64,000 bases of DNA from Quercus robur. Taxonomy: Eukaryota; Streptophyta; Magnoliopsida; Fagales; Fagaceae. Made by a program: the position numbers and the translations under genes. The stretch covers positions 19,548,667 to 19,612,666 of the forward strand of contig NC_065538.1 of assembly GCF_932294415.1 (NCBI RefSeq), given 5' to 3'. The notes under the pieces are model-generated. The model worked only from the letters and a program-made list of their open reading frames with translations. It was not told the DNA's origin and made no database searches. Every line of letters begins with the position of its first letter. The first letter of the stretch is position 1. Of this stretch, positions 47,946 to 60,600 are shown in pieces.

Positions 47946-49096
47946 AAAGGTAAAAGAATGAGAAAGGTTGAAGAAAGTATAATTATTATAAAAAAGAAAA
48001 AGAAAAAAGTAAACATTAAAAAAAATTATAGGAAAATTAGAAAGAAAAAGGATAATGACATGGATACTGATGTGGCTCAACTGAAACGCAGCAACAATTA
48101 ATGCTACGCTTCAACTTTTAAATATATATAGATATGATGAATTATGTACATGTTTCAATGAATTCCACCAATTCCCATTATATAAAAAATATTTAAAAAA
48201 ATTAAAAAATCCAATAATATTAACTAAGTCTAAGCTTATTCTAGATTAATCCTATAGATGATTGCATTGGTTATGGATAACGTCACTTGAGAGTGGGCAA
48301 CATATACATGCATCGAGAAACATGTCGATTGAGGTCATTTACTAAATAAAGACTAAAGAGTAATATTGGTACATGTGAGTTTGCAATTTTTGAGCATGGG
48401 TTGCACAATTTTTAATAAATCAAAAATGAAATAGGTAGAATGAAGCCTATTCTGAGAGAAGGAACAATATATGGATCTCGATATGGGCTTCTCGCATGTC
48501 ATAGGTACCTTTTGAGCTTCTTCCCTCAAGCCCCTGCTGTTTTTACATAGTCTACTCGACATGAATTAGGAGTTAGTTACCGTTGGTGACGATAAACTGT
48601 TTTAACATGTTGTGTTATGGTTGGGGCCATTGGGTTTTGCCATTATATATGGTGTTTCAAGGGCTTAGGCAAGATGAACTTTGACTCTAATTTCATGTCC
48701 TTCTCTTTCAATCGTAATATGGTATTACTCTATTAACAATTTAACTCAACTTCATTTTTTTGTTGCTACATTTTTCTTGTGTCCACATCATTATTTTTGT
48801 TGTTACTCAACTTATTTGATTTTTGTAACTGTTTTTACACTTATTAGTCTTTGTAACTGTATTTTAGGGTGCTCATTTTTATTTATAGTAGACAAAAAAA
48901 AAATTTATATGTAATTTTTTTCAAGATCACTAAACACCCTAACCATAACATGGAGTTGCCATTGCTCACGAGGTTGGAATAACATTTATAGCTCACCGGT
49001 TACCTGCTCGTAGATTCGAATTTAACGGCTAGGATACTATTATGGTAAACATCAAGTAGGGAACCACTGACTCCTAATATGGGAGGAGGGGCGGAG

Positions 49097-49508
49097 TAGG
49101 GGTGTTCGCGGTGTGGTGCAGTGCGGTTTTGGGCCATTTTTAGCACCGCACTTTGCGGTGCGGTTTAGCTAAAACCATAACTGCACCGCACCTTGTTTTT
49201 GCGGTTACATGTGTCGTGTGGTGCGATTTAGAGTTTGGCCAAAACCATAACCGCACCACACCTCATTTTTGCGGTCACATGTGCGATACTATATAAGATG
49301 CGGTTTGAAGTTGATATATTTTTCAAATTTTGGGCTTTTCCTACTTAGCCCAAAACTAATTTTTCCCTTTTTTGGGCCAAGTTTTAAATTATTGAGTTAG
49401 TTTTTCTTTATTTTGAGTTGGCTTTTTTAGTCAATACTTGCTAGGGTTATTAAACTTCTTTTTTTTAAAAAAACTAGGGTTATTAAACTATAATTAATAT
49501 ATTTAATA

Positions 49509-49540
<32 letters not shown>

Positions 49541-49732
49541 TAATATATAGAGATGGTGCGATTTGTGCGGTTTTCTTATTATAAAACTGCAAACCGCATT
49601 GCACCATACGGTGCAGTGTGATGCATTATTACTTGCGGTGCAGTGTGATGCATTATTACTTGCAGTACAGTGCAATTATGCCATTTTGCTGGCGGTTTTG
49701 GTGCGGTTTTTGCGGTTTGGTAAACACCTCTA
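49097..49732. mobile_element. Non-autonomous hAT-like element
   Basis: Ends TAGGGGTGTT and the inverted AACACCTCTA match at 9 of 10 bases. Both arms are rich in GTGCGGT/ACCGCAC motifs facing each other (49110-49290 and 49550-49715), as subterminal repeats of hAT elements often are. The interior is AT-rich and non-coding. An exact 8-bp target duplication was not found. Confidence 0.6.
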
Positions 49733-51473
49733 GGGGGAGTGTTCAAGAGCATACTGATATTTATCCTAAGGCATTTATGATCACACACAATTATTCCCAC
49801 CCCAATTGTTGTAGGTGTTAGCTTGATTGCTTCCATCAGGAGGAGTCCATCTCGAAGAAGAAGGCACATGGGCCCCTCATTACTGGTCTTCAGAAATTCT
49901 TGAGAATTCTTCAAATGATATTGTCTTGGAAGATAGTTTTTGTGGGTGGGTGCAAATCTTCCAAACAATTATACAAGACAAATGATAAGTCTAGGATCAC
50001 CAATTTCACACCCAACTAGTATGTTAACTTATGATTGGATGTATAATAAAAATAGTATTCCTAGTACATTTATGTGACAGTGATGTTGCTCTCATCATAG
50101 GTTAACAACTTAATAGAGTGTGAAATGAGATTGAAGTGCCCATACTTCTTAAAATAAACTACACTAACTAAAACTTGAAATATATATATATATATATATA
50201 TATTTTAAATCTTATGTTTTACTTTAACCCTCCTTTCCAAAAGAAATTCTCATTTTACACTCATTCTTCTTGCTCCTCACTTGGAAGAATATATTGGAAA
50301 CTAAAACAATATAGTAAAAGGGTAGTGTTCATTACACACACGCGTGCATTTCAATTGTTTTGTGTGGTCGCGTGTGGAAGTGTGTGTGTGCAACCATTTT
50401 TACCCATCCCTACTTCTTTTAAGGTCATTGCGGACGTGGAGACTATTATTGACCCTGGCGCTTATTTTGAGCAAGTATCATCGAAAGATCAAAAAATTTT
50501 ACCTTACAAAGCTTCAGTTATCAATGGAGTACTTGAAGTCCCAAAGATGTTTTAATTTGGTTAGGGACATTTTAGGACAATATACACGTGAAAGTGCTTA
50601 CACCATGTTTCGAACAGAACAATTAAATTCCCCCCACGCATGCACAGCCTTTAAAGCAAGCAAGGCAAGAGCGCAACTGTGGTGGAAGCATCTCTAGAAA
50701 CTTTAAAGAGTTGCAAATAAAATTTGAGTTTTTATTCTGAAGAACATGTAAAAATCTGTTGCCTAGATACAAAGACTAACTTATTTAGGCCAGAGATTCT
50801 CTCTAACTTGACCGGTGAATTGAATTGTGATGGACGTGGAGAAGATCAAGAGGATATCACCCAGGTTATATCTATATGTATATATATGGTCTTGCTCCTT
50901 AGCTACCAAGACATGGGAGATAACTTATCTTCTTAAGACGATGATTTTGTCTATTGTGATTGAAAACACTGTAAAGTTGGCTAGGACATGTCAGCTTGTA
51001 AGAAAGATCGCTTAAAAGCAATGATGTGAAAGTTATATCGACAAATTCATAGTTTCAGTATTATTTTACTTTTTCTACACCGGCTTTTACATTTTTTTTT
51101 TTTTTTGGAAAATACTAACGAATGCCTTTAGGGAACTGGTTAAGTTAATTAAAAAAATTTTTTATGGAAAAAGAAAAAAAAATTAATGTTTTGACAACTT
51201 TTTTCATTTCTCATAAAAGTAATGTCAAAATTTTCTTTAACTGAATTCTTAATTAGTGCCCTAAGGACACTTGTTAGCATGATTTTTTTTTTTTTTTTTT
51301 TTTCTTCTTGTAGTAAATATCCTGATATAATCATGGCAGGTTGAACCTATATGTATAATCATTATTATGTAGTTGAGTGGCATAAAGAACATAAAACCAT
51401 GCAATAAGGTATATGGGTGGGTAGGTAGGATGAGTCATTAATCTTAGTTATGGGCTGAAGAAAGATTTTGAGA
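49733..51473. other. Intergenic region
   Basis: Short open frames exist near 50350-50940 but have no recognised motif, start context or splice pattern, so I do not call a gene. A (TA)n run lies at 50178-50203. Confidence 0.4.
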
Positions 51474-52186
51474 GCCATTGGTAGATATGGCAAAACGGGT
51501 GGGTCGGGTCGGGTCACGGGTTAAACGGGTCACGGGTCAAAAACGGGTCATTTTAAGCGGGTTGAAATCGGGTTCGGGTTCGGGTTACGGGTCGGGTCGG
51601 GTTGACCCGTATTTTTCACATGAAATTTTTTATTTTTTTATTTTTTATTTTTTTTATAAAGAAAACAATATGTATTTGCCATTTGGATAGTTATGCAACA
51701 TATTACTTGATATAAAATGCATTATTTTGCATTCACTACTTATATCAAGAATAAACTCAGTTAAACTTATTAATATTTATTCAATAATTTTAAAATTATA
51801 CAAATCCTAACATTGCTATCTAAAACAAAACAACACAAAGATAAGTAAAACAAATATACAAGTTTTATTTTTACACAATATCAACATTCCAAAAAAAAAA
51901 ATTACAAATGACTTATTGGATAACTCATTTGATAAAGAATAAAAACATATAAGAAAGTTATAATTTTAAAAATTAATTTTATAATCTATTATCAATTGTG
52001 GTTGACACTCTATTTCAATTTGAGATATACATTAAAGTTTGATTGCTTACTTATTTATACCTAGTCTCTTTTATGAAGATCATATCATTGTTAAGCAGCA
52101 CACACTCTAGGAAATATCATAATTTATTTTGAAAAGCTGTTTATTTTGAACATAAATTGTTAAAAAATAGATCTAAGCATTCATAA

Positions 52187-53593
52187 TCTATATATATATA
52201 TATAAAACCGAAACCTCTGCTAGCACCACAATTTTCCACGTCAGCACAATATTTAAAAAATAAAAATAAAAACATTATAACACCTCAAAACCCTAGCAAA
52301 CTTACCCTTCTCTCAAGTTAAGAAATATAAAACCACAGTTTCTGCAAACTCTCGCTCTCTCCAAACGTAAATATCAAATTCAACCCCTTTAATTTCTCTT
52401 TATATTTTTGAGGCTTCTATAGAGTTATAGTGAGTTATGCTGATTTTGTTTTTTGTGTGTGTGTGTGTATAGATGGTCATAATACTCCGGTATTCCAAGA
52501 GAAGTTTGTGTTTTCGTTAATTGAAGGCCTTGGAGAGATAAGTGTTGCAGTTTGGAACAGCAATACAAAAAACGATTTCATTAGCAGCGGAAAGTAATTA
52601 CTTTGTCTCATATTTTTGTTTTTTGAATTGATTTTGTGTGCTTTTTAGACCCTTTTAGATCAATTTTGTTAATTGGGTGTTTTTTTTTTTTTTTTTTTTT
52701 TTTGATAGGGTCCAATTGGGGAAGGTTCTTTCAAAGGGTTATGACGACCGCACTTGGTGTCTGTATACTAATAGTGGGGGGTAAGTGCTATAAATTACTA
52801 ACCCTTTTAAGTGTATAATTTATTTCTAAAATTATCTATAATACGATTTCATTGGCAGCGGAAAGTGATTATTTTGTCTCATATTTTTTTTTTTGAATTG
52901 ATTTTGTGTGCTTTTTAGACCCTTTTGGATCAATTTTGTTAATTGGGTGTTTTTTTTTTTTTTTTTTTTTTTTTTTAGGGTCCAATTGGGGAAGGTTCTT
53001 TCAAAGGGTTACGAATACCGCACTTGGTGTCTGTATACTAATAGTGGGGGGTAAGTGCTATAAATTACTAACCCTTTTAAGTATATAATCTGTTTCTAAA
53101 ATTATCTATAATATTTTGTCCTCCGAAAATTTTATCTCTTTAATTTTAGTATATTGTGTTTCTTAAGTTATAGACAGATTTTCTTTGTTTCTTATTTTCA
53201 ATAATAAATCATTTTATTGCAATACCGGTAATTGTTTGAGAAATCCAATATGTTCATATCTCTATAGAATAGAGAATAGTAGAAGCCAATTTTATTACAA
53301 CTTCTTAAATTGAGTTGACTTAATTCCGTACAATTACAAAGTATAGTATGAAAGATAATGGAATTAATTGTTGTAATTTTTATTTTCTTTCCATGTTTTT
53401 ATTGTTGATGAGAAATTAAGGCTCAGTTGCACAATATGTGTAAATTCTTCAGAAGGCTACTTTAAATAGTAAGTCAATGTGTCTCTTACATTTGGGTATT
53501 AGTTAGAATTATTTTCAAATGATTGTACCAATAAAAGTAAATGTGTATAAATTTTGTTTAACTATCCCGTGCATCGCACGGGTTAGCGACTAG
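52187..53593 (+). mobile_element. Non-autonomous Helitron carrying a gene fragment
   Basis: Starts TCTATATATA and ends in the hairpin CCCGTGC-ATC-GCACGGG (53566-53582), followed by 11 bases to the terminal CTAG. It is inserted between A and T (left flank CATAA, right flank TTTATG) with no target duplication. These are the defining features of Helitrons. It has no Rep/helicase frame; inside is part of a C2-domain gene. Confidence 0.93.
52473..53050 (+). pseudogene. Captured C2-domain gene fragment with a duplicated exon
   Basis: Exon 52473-52593 follows an acceptor (GTATAG) and ends at AAA|GTAATT; it reads HNTPVFQEKFVFSLIEGL and then VAVWNS. Exon 52709-52780 reads VQLGKVLSKGYDDRTW to a GTAAGT donor. 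Together they look like the membrane/calcium-binding C2 domain of small plant C2 proteins (elicitor-responsive protein type). A segment of about 280 bp including the second exon is repeated (52574-52854 and 52855 to about 53115), with the second exon copy at 52979-53050 reading KGYEYRTW. The 5' and 3' exons of the gene are absent, so it is a fragment. Confidence 0.75.
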
Positions 53594-54064
53594 TTTATGC
53601 TAATTTGATACTTTGGCTTTATTATTTTCACACTCGTGAATGTGTCTCACACATATCTACAATTTTAAATCTGTTTTTAACTTTACTGTAACCAGATTAT
53701 CTTGGTATGTACTTTGCTATTTGATATCTAAAAATCTGTACTCATTACAGAATGCTCAACCATTTATTTTTCAATTAATTTGCATGCAGTTATGTAAATG
53801 TATCAATTGTTTCCTTAAAGCTCACAATAAACAATTAAACTAATATTGTCTTATTTTCACTATTTTTTTTTACCAAAAAAAAAAGTTTTAAAAAAATGGT
53901 TCGGGTTCGGGTTCGGGTCGGGTCGGGTCGGGTTGACCCGCACAAAACACGGGTCGGGTCACGGGTCAACCCGTTTTGCTTCGTGTCAAAAAAATCGGGT
54001 TTGGGTCGGGTTTTTCGGGTCGGGTCAGAAAATTCTGACCCGTTTTGCCATGTCTAGCCATTGG

Positions 54065-54948
54065 GTCAAAAGTAGCATATCAAAATAGTAGTATGTTCTA
54101 GGCTCTCCCTAATTTGTGTTTAAATATATTGATTTATGGTGATGATGACAAAGAAAAAAACTATAATGACAATTACCATGAACTTTGTATGTATGCGCAG
54201 TGTATAGACTTATCTGATGATTGTATATACATATAGATTTGAGATTTGAGAATTGTGATCTACTCATACATATCAATGATATCATATAGAAGACTGGATA
54301 GTATAACACTGAAAATGTACTCAAAAATGACATCAAACACAATTTTGCACTTGCAATATCATTTTCATTTACTATTCTTGTCTAGGAGTTTGGTTTATTT
54401 ACTATCACTGAGTAGGTGCTTGGACCAACTATCTTAAAAGTTCCGTTTTTATATATGTCGTGCTGACTAGTAGCTCAAAACATTATTCACGAAGTTAATT
54501 AAATTGGAACCATATTCAAACCCAAAATTTCTCTCTCATGAGTTCTTAGATTATTATAGTTATCAATTGTTGTGATTCTTGAGTTTTCATTTATTGTTTG
54601 CTCCTCATAGAAGTATTATTTGCTTTACAAGCCTGACATAAATGAGCTGCATATTCTAGTGGTGTTTGCTTGTGGGGGGTAATAGAAAATTTATTGAATA
54701 TCAAATCACACTGGTCACTAGGCCCACTACTCCTAAATATTACCTGTTTATACTTAGTTTTCCTTCTCTTTCTTTAGTTTTGGCTCTACATTGTTATAGC
54801 AAAGTTCAAATGCTGGTCACTAGGCCCACTACTCCTAAAATGCTGGTCCCCAGACTATCTCAACTAAATATTTAACAGTCCTAACCAGATTTTGAACAAC
54901 CCCCATTCAGTTTTCACAACATAGGACCTTTGTCTATGATCATCTACC
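54065..54948. other. Upstream region of the WD40 gene
   Basis: Holds a direct repeat TGGTCACTAGGCCCACTACT (54713 and 54815, about 100 bp apart). The promoter and 5' UTR of the WD40 gene are expected here; no TATA box is clear. Confidence 0.5.
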
Positions 54949-56298
54949 ATGGAATCTCATGGTGAAGTAGACCTAAGGAGCTTCATGGATGAAGAAAGGA
55001 AGAACATCAATTTACCTAGGAGACTCTCTTTTGGTGCTCATCAAAATTCAGCTGAGCCTAGAATGCTGTTTACTTCTCCAAGGCCATCTTCTGCTTCAGC
55101 AACATCAATCCCAATACGACCAATGAGCCCAGAGACACCATGGACACTCTCCCCGGTGCGAACATCTCCCACTCAACCTCTTCTTTATCATTGCATAGCC
55201 TCTCTCCATCGCCATGAAGGTAACATTTTCTCTATCACACTCACAAAAGATTTTATATTCACTGGCTCTGAAAGTAAACGCATCCATGTCTGGAAGCAAC
55301 CAGACTGCACTGAAATGGGTTACATAAGGGCTAATTCTGGTCAAGTTCGTGCCATCTTGGCTAGTGGAAGAATGCTATTTACCACACATAGTGACTGCAA
55401 AATTCGCGTATGGAATGTGTCGATCACAGACAATTTTCGACCAAAGAAGATCACTACCTTGCCTCAAAGAAAATCATTCTTCTTGTTTCCAAGAAAGAGC
55501 ACACTCCAACACAGAAACATTATTTCTTGCCTAGCATACAACCATGAAGAAAAGCTGTTATATACAGGTTCATGGGACAGAACAGTTAAGGCCTGGAATA
55601 TCTCTGAAAAGCATTGTGTGGATTCATTTGTGGCTCATGATGGTCATGTCAACGCAATTGTTATCAATGAACATGATGGGTGTGTTTTCACCTGCTCCTC
55701 CGATGGTTCAGTGAAGATATGGAGAAGGGTGTTTGGTGAAAGCTCTCATATTCTCACCATGACACTAAAGTTTCAACTTTCACCAGTTAATGCCTTGGCT
55801 TTGAGCCTGTCACAAAGCACTTGCTTGCTCTACTCTGGCTCCTCAGATGGGCTTATAAACTTTTGGGAGAAGGAAAAGATGTCTGGGAGATATAACCATG
55901 GAGGGTTTTTACAAGGTCATCATTTTGCTATTCTTTGCTTAATAGCCATAGGTGACTTAGTCTTTAGTGGTTCCGAGGATTCAACAATCAGGATATGGAG
56001 GAGAGAGGAAGGAAATTGCTTACATTCATGTCTTTCAGTCATTGAAGGACATCATGGGCCAGTGAGATGCTTAGCTGCTTCTTTAGAGTCAGATAATGTG
56101 GTTAAGAGTTTGTTGATTTATAGTGCTAGCTTGGATCAAACTTTTAAGGTATGGAGGGTCAAAATTTATCCCACTGAGAAGGCAAACTTGGAGGACCCAG
56201 TGAAAGATCAGCAAAGAGAAGCTGTGGAGTTTGAGATGAGTCCAGTTCTATCACCATCATGGGTAGAGAAGAAGCTTCAAGGAGATCATTTTCAGTAG
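54949..56298 (+). CDS. WD40-repeat protein, JINGUBANG type
   Basis: A 449-residue, intronless gene, as usual for this plant family. Residues 1-80 are Ser/Pro-rich and probably unstructured (PRPSSAS, SPETPWTLSP). Then come seven WD40 repeats, forming a beta-propeller, with closing motifs near residues 112-115 (IHVW), 152-155 (IRVW), 213-216 (VKAW), 255-258 (VKIW), 303-306 (INFW), 347-350 (IRIW) and 399-402 (FKVW). The family scaffolds protein complexes; Arabidopsis JINGUBANG represses pollen germination in moist conditions, but this gene is one of several paralogues and its role is not shown by the sequence. The ATG (CTACCATGG context) is the first in frame. It is convergent with the KH/LigT gene, whose stop is 1.35 kb away. 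Confidence 0.93.
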   Translation: MESHGEVDLRSFMDEERKNINLPRRLSFGAHQNSAEPRMLFTSPRPSSASATSIPIRPMSPETPWTLSPVRTSPTQPLLYHCIASLHRHEGNIFSITLTKDFIFTGSESKRIHVWKQPDCTEMGYIRANSGQVRAILASGRMLFTTHSDCKIRVWNVSITDNFRPKKITTLPQRKSFFLFPRKSTLQHRNIISCLAYNHEEKLLYTGSWDRTVKAWNISEKHCVDSFVAHDGHVNAIVINEHDGCVFTCSSDGSVKIWRRVFGESSHILTMTLKFQLSPVNALALSLSQSTCLLYSGSSDGLINFWEKEKMSGRYNHGGFLQGHHFAILCLIAIGDLVFSGSEDSTIRIWRREEGNCLHSCLSVIEGHHGPVRCLAASLESDNVVKSLLIYSASLDQTFKVWRVKIYPTEKANLEDPVKDQQREAVEFEMSPVLSPSWVEKKLQGDHFQ

Positions 56299-57648
56299 GA
56301 GAGGCAGTAGCTGGAAACAATCCAGACCATGTAAGGTTTAGTTTAGTATGATTTTGTGGTTAATAAAATTGAATCTAATTTGTTTTCTAGTTACAAAATC
56401 TCCTTTCTATTTAACCCACCAGCCCAGTTTAGCTGTTCCACCCAACTTGTAGTAATGAATTTTGAAGAGGTTCAATTAAGAGGCTTTTAATTCATCATAT
56501 GCATACCTGTGGCACATGTGACTGACTGATGACTTATAAACAGTTATAAGCGTTTATTTCACTGTAGATTCTTTCAAGACTTCCACCAATTGCAATTAAA
56601 GACTTTGTATACACACTTCATCACATTTAACTTCATTTTCTATTAGCTTTTACCTCTTTTTGAAAATTTGTGATTGTTGCAAATTACTTGAAGCAATAAG
56701 GAGTGTGACTTCTGCACTCACCAGAATATAATATGAAATATCAAAAGAAAATAAAACTGGTGGATAGAAACACAGTAGTTGAGCAAAATGGCTGAGAACA
56801 TTCTGTAATAATAGAATACCTCTTTTTTTCGGGTGTTTGTCAGGGGATAGTGTAGGACACTCGCTATAAGGCCGATAATTCTTCAAGGATTGCAGTCAGT
56901 AATTACCACCAACATTTGGGATATTTAGATACTGGGAGCGTGAAAAATATGAGCAAGAAATGCTTTGCATGGTGATACTGGCGGGTTGAATAATTCCAAC
57001 TCTATGATTTAAAAATGAAACGCAAATTTTCTCTTCCTTTTACAATTACAATAGCAGGAAAATGTGCAGACAAAGCAAAGGAAGGGGGAAAAAATCAATA
57101 ACCAAGAATATAGTCTCCATTTGAGCTACTATCAGATGATGAGTTCCAATACACAATCAGCAAAGAATTAAGTCTAATAATCATAATCAGCCTGTAGACA
57201 TCTTATTCAGTTATTTGAGCTACTATAAGATCATGAGTTCCAATACACAATTCAAACAAGATTTATCATGCTGGTACAGATAGAGTTTAGTTTCTACTTT
57301 GACTTGAATTTCTCTCTCAAATTTGGTTGTTTATGCAATGCCCTTTGAGGAGGCCCAGCGCTCAAACACAAGTATTTTATGCAACATAATTCCAAGTTTC
57401 AAATCATTGTATACACTACTTTGGTAACATACTGCAAAAGTTAAAAAAATTTAGTATTTATTAGAGGAAATTGGTATATAGATTCATTGAAGAACTACAA
57501 ATCTGGAACCAGGAGTCTGAAAGCAGTCAAGTAAGAGAGCACATACGAAAAGAATATACTAAAATAATTCCCAAAGAATAACTTAATAACTTTTGCATTC
57601 ATGGTTTGCTACTAAAAAGAAAAGCACATTGACATCTAGGAAAATGGT
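56299..57648. other. Spacer between two convergent genes
   Basis: Contains the 3' UTRs of the WD40 gene (plus; AATAAAATTGAATC at about 56362 is a possible poly(A) signal) and of the KH/LigT gene (minus). No other feature is seen. Confidence 0.5.
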
Positions 57649-60600
57649 TCAGTCCACTTGCATATTTTCAGGAAAAGGTATTGAAGCACAACAATGATAA
57701 TAACCATTTTCATCAAAAGTAAATCTCTGCGAAAGATGAGCTTCACGGATAAGATACTCCCCCCATTCCTCTGATCCAAACTGTTTGAAAATACCACGTG
57801 CATCAAAAGAATCAGCATTTCTAGTCCATTTCTTCCTAAACAGTAAGTTCCATATGTTAGTCACAGCTGTGAGAAAAGAGAAGCCAAACACTACTGCAAC
57901 ACTGGGAGCATCAAATAAGTACCAGGAAAAAGAAAGGAAAAAGGAAAAAGAAATGGTAGTCACACCTTTTTCTATGCCTCGCATTCATCACAGTGGCATG
58001 CAACTGCAATTCAAGGAAACAGAAAACCCATATTATTTGCACTTTCAAGATTCATATGATACTATTACTATTTTAAGTTCTTATAAGGGGGAATTCATAT
58101 GGCCATTAAATTCTAAACAAACTCTAATTCTGCAACAACATACAATTACAATTTACAACACTCTTGAACACCCAAAAAACCAAGTATGCCTTATATATTA
58201 CGGATCCATTTGGGATTCGCTTATTTTGCTAAAATTGATAACTTTTTGCTGAAAGTACTATAGATAAAGGTAAAAATTAGTTGAAATAGTACAGTAAGAC
58301 TCATGAATAGTACCAAAAAGTGCAGTAGGATCCATGAATAGTAGCAAAAATAAGCAAAATTGTAAAATAAGTTGACAAAAATAATCGTTGCCCAACGGAC
58401 ACTAAATATGCAGGAATTATGTAAGGGAGTAAGGCTTTATTAAGGGATCTAGAGCCGACTCCAAGGTTTTGGGACAAAGGCTTTTGTTGTTGCTGTTGTT
58501 GTTGTTCTATGTCAGGAAGTATAAATTGAAGAACATTGCAGTAAAATAATGTAATCCTTCACCAGCAGGTAATAGTTCAAGCTGGTGTTTTTAATTTTTG
58601 AACATAACAAAACTGGTTATTGGGTTTGATTTTGTATCTTACTATACACATATTTTACTCAATACTTTACATTATAATTCAAATTATATGGTAAATATAT
58701 ATATATATATATATTTTTACTTTTCTTTTTGGCATCTCCAATCACCAAAATGGGTCCACAGTTTGGCTCATTTAAATATTGACCCACCACCTGTACAGTT
58801 AAATAACTGGTCTAAATTCAATCTTACAGTGCAAAGTGAACAAACATCAATTAATGCAATGACCAAAAGCAAAACACACGAAGAAAAGTTTTGGTATATG
58901 TCAAGAAAACTTATATGACAAGAAGCTACTTAAAGAGAACTCAGCATGAAAACAAGCTAATGATGGTATATCACAACCTCAAAGGACATCAGCAAATATT
59001 TGTTCATATCACAAAACACGTAGATGGAAACATTTCGTCCAGTAACAAGCTAAGGATTGTATATCAGAATCTCAAAGGACAACGTCATGTTACGTAAATC
59101 TCAGGAAATGTATGAGAATATTTAGAAATCTTAGAAAACAAAGAAGTATTCCCCAAAAATGATATGAGCATTAACAGCAAAAACTGAGGCATAGAAAAAC
59201 TGCATTTTGACCTTAGCAAAACGTTGGGAAATGTCAATAAGTCTTGTTCAGATGATAAGGTCAAATGAATTCATTAAAACTATAGATGAAAACTCTGAAA
59301 CTTCACAGCTGTTTTTTTTTTTTTTTTTTAGAAATTAATAATTAATTTTATATTTCAAGGCCTCCTTACTTTTTATCTCAAAATTTGTATATCCCATAAT
59401 TTCAGAGAGAGAAAAATGCATTAGTTTAACAAAAAACGTTTTAATCCTCTCCTACTCCCCTCGTCACCATGCACCACCCCCTCCCACCCCACACACACGC
59501 ACACACCTCAAAAAAAAAAAAAAAATCCTCTCCTTTGACACTTTCTCTATTTTCCAGGTTATATGTTGACATCAATACATAAGCATAAACGAGCACCCAT
59601 TAACCACCTTCCTAGGCACTTGCACTTTTGGAAAACTTGAATTTGTTTAAGGAAATAGTAGCACTGATGCATGAAGAATAAGTTCTTAATTGGCTGAGAA
59701 AGTTTCAAAAGCTATCATACATGCTTCTCACATTAAGAACTTGAAATTCATGCAGTGACCAAAGTCCAGTCACATATGCATGCATTGTTAAAACTTCAAG
59801 TACAGCAAAAGAATCTTATGGGAAGCACACGTAGCTCAAAAGCATAAAGCATAATTAAAAAAAAAAGGAAGGGAAGGATATAAAAAGGTAATATATTATA
59901 CCTTTAACTTTTGATTAGCATCTTTTTCAAGGACCAGTCCAGCTTCAACATATGCATCAGTAATGACTTCTGAGAAAGTTCAAGAAATTCAAAAATACTT
60001 ATTCCACAGAAACAACTTAAACCTAATTAAAGAAGATAGTATTAGTCTTTCTCATTTGTTAGTACAGACAAAAAATTGGATACGACAAGCACGTAACAGT
60101 CTCTCCTCACTGCCAATTTCTTCCACAGGAGCATAAAGAACACGGGCTTTGGCCAAAGAACCTCTCATGCAATCCTACAAAGACATGAAATGAGTTCGTC
60201 AAGGAAAATATCATCTTCCCTCACCCATTGCAAATATAACAATGAAACCACCTTCCAATGTGCCAAAATCTAGAGGGTTTTTAATCCATGAATGTGATTT
60301 TCAATAAAGAGCTCAAACATTAAACTATTTTCTACTTAATTCAATGAAAAATAAAAAATAAAGTAGATGATTGGTCAGCATATAACACATCTCAACTTAA
60401 ACACACCTCCCAATGCTTAACAAGATCATTCACAATTAAGGTATAAACTGCATATGACACACCTTAACCTAAACAAATTCAGATATACATTAACTATCTA
60501 ACAACTGGTGTACATGTGCTTACACATATCTACGCACTTCAGCTTTGGTGACCACTGTTGTCAAGAAACTTGAAGCATGATATCTTTTCAATGCATAATC

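Larger units (their letters stand above)
51482..54056. mobile_element. Non-autonomous hAT transposon with a nested Helitron
   Basis: Terminal inverted repeats TAGATATGGCAAAACGGGT (left) and the complement of TAGACATGGCAAAACGGGT (right) differ at one base. An exact 8-bp target duplication GCCATTGG flanks it (51474-51481 and 54057-54064), the hAT signature. Both arms have dense GGGTCGGG/CCCGACCC subterminal motifs. Without the Helitron the element is about 1.17 kb and has no transposase, so it depended on another element. Confidence 0.93.

Noticed and set aside
50344-50936. Short frames that might be a retroelement gag or a small gene
   Set aside because: No motif recognised, no matching splice sites, and surrounding frames have stops; left as intergenic.
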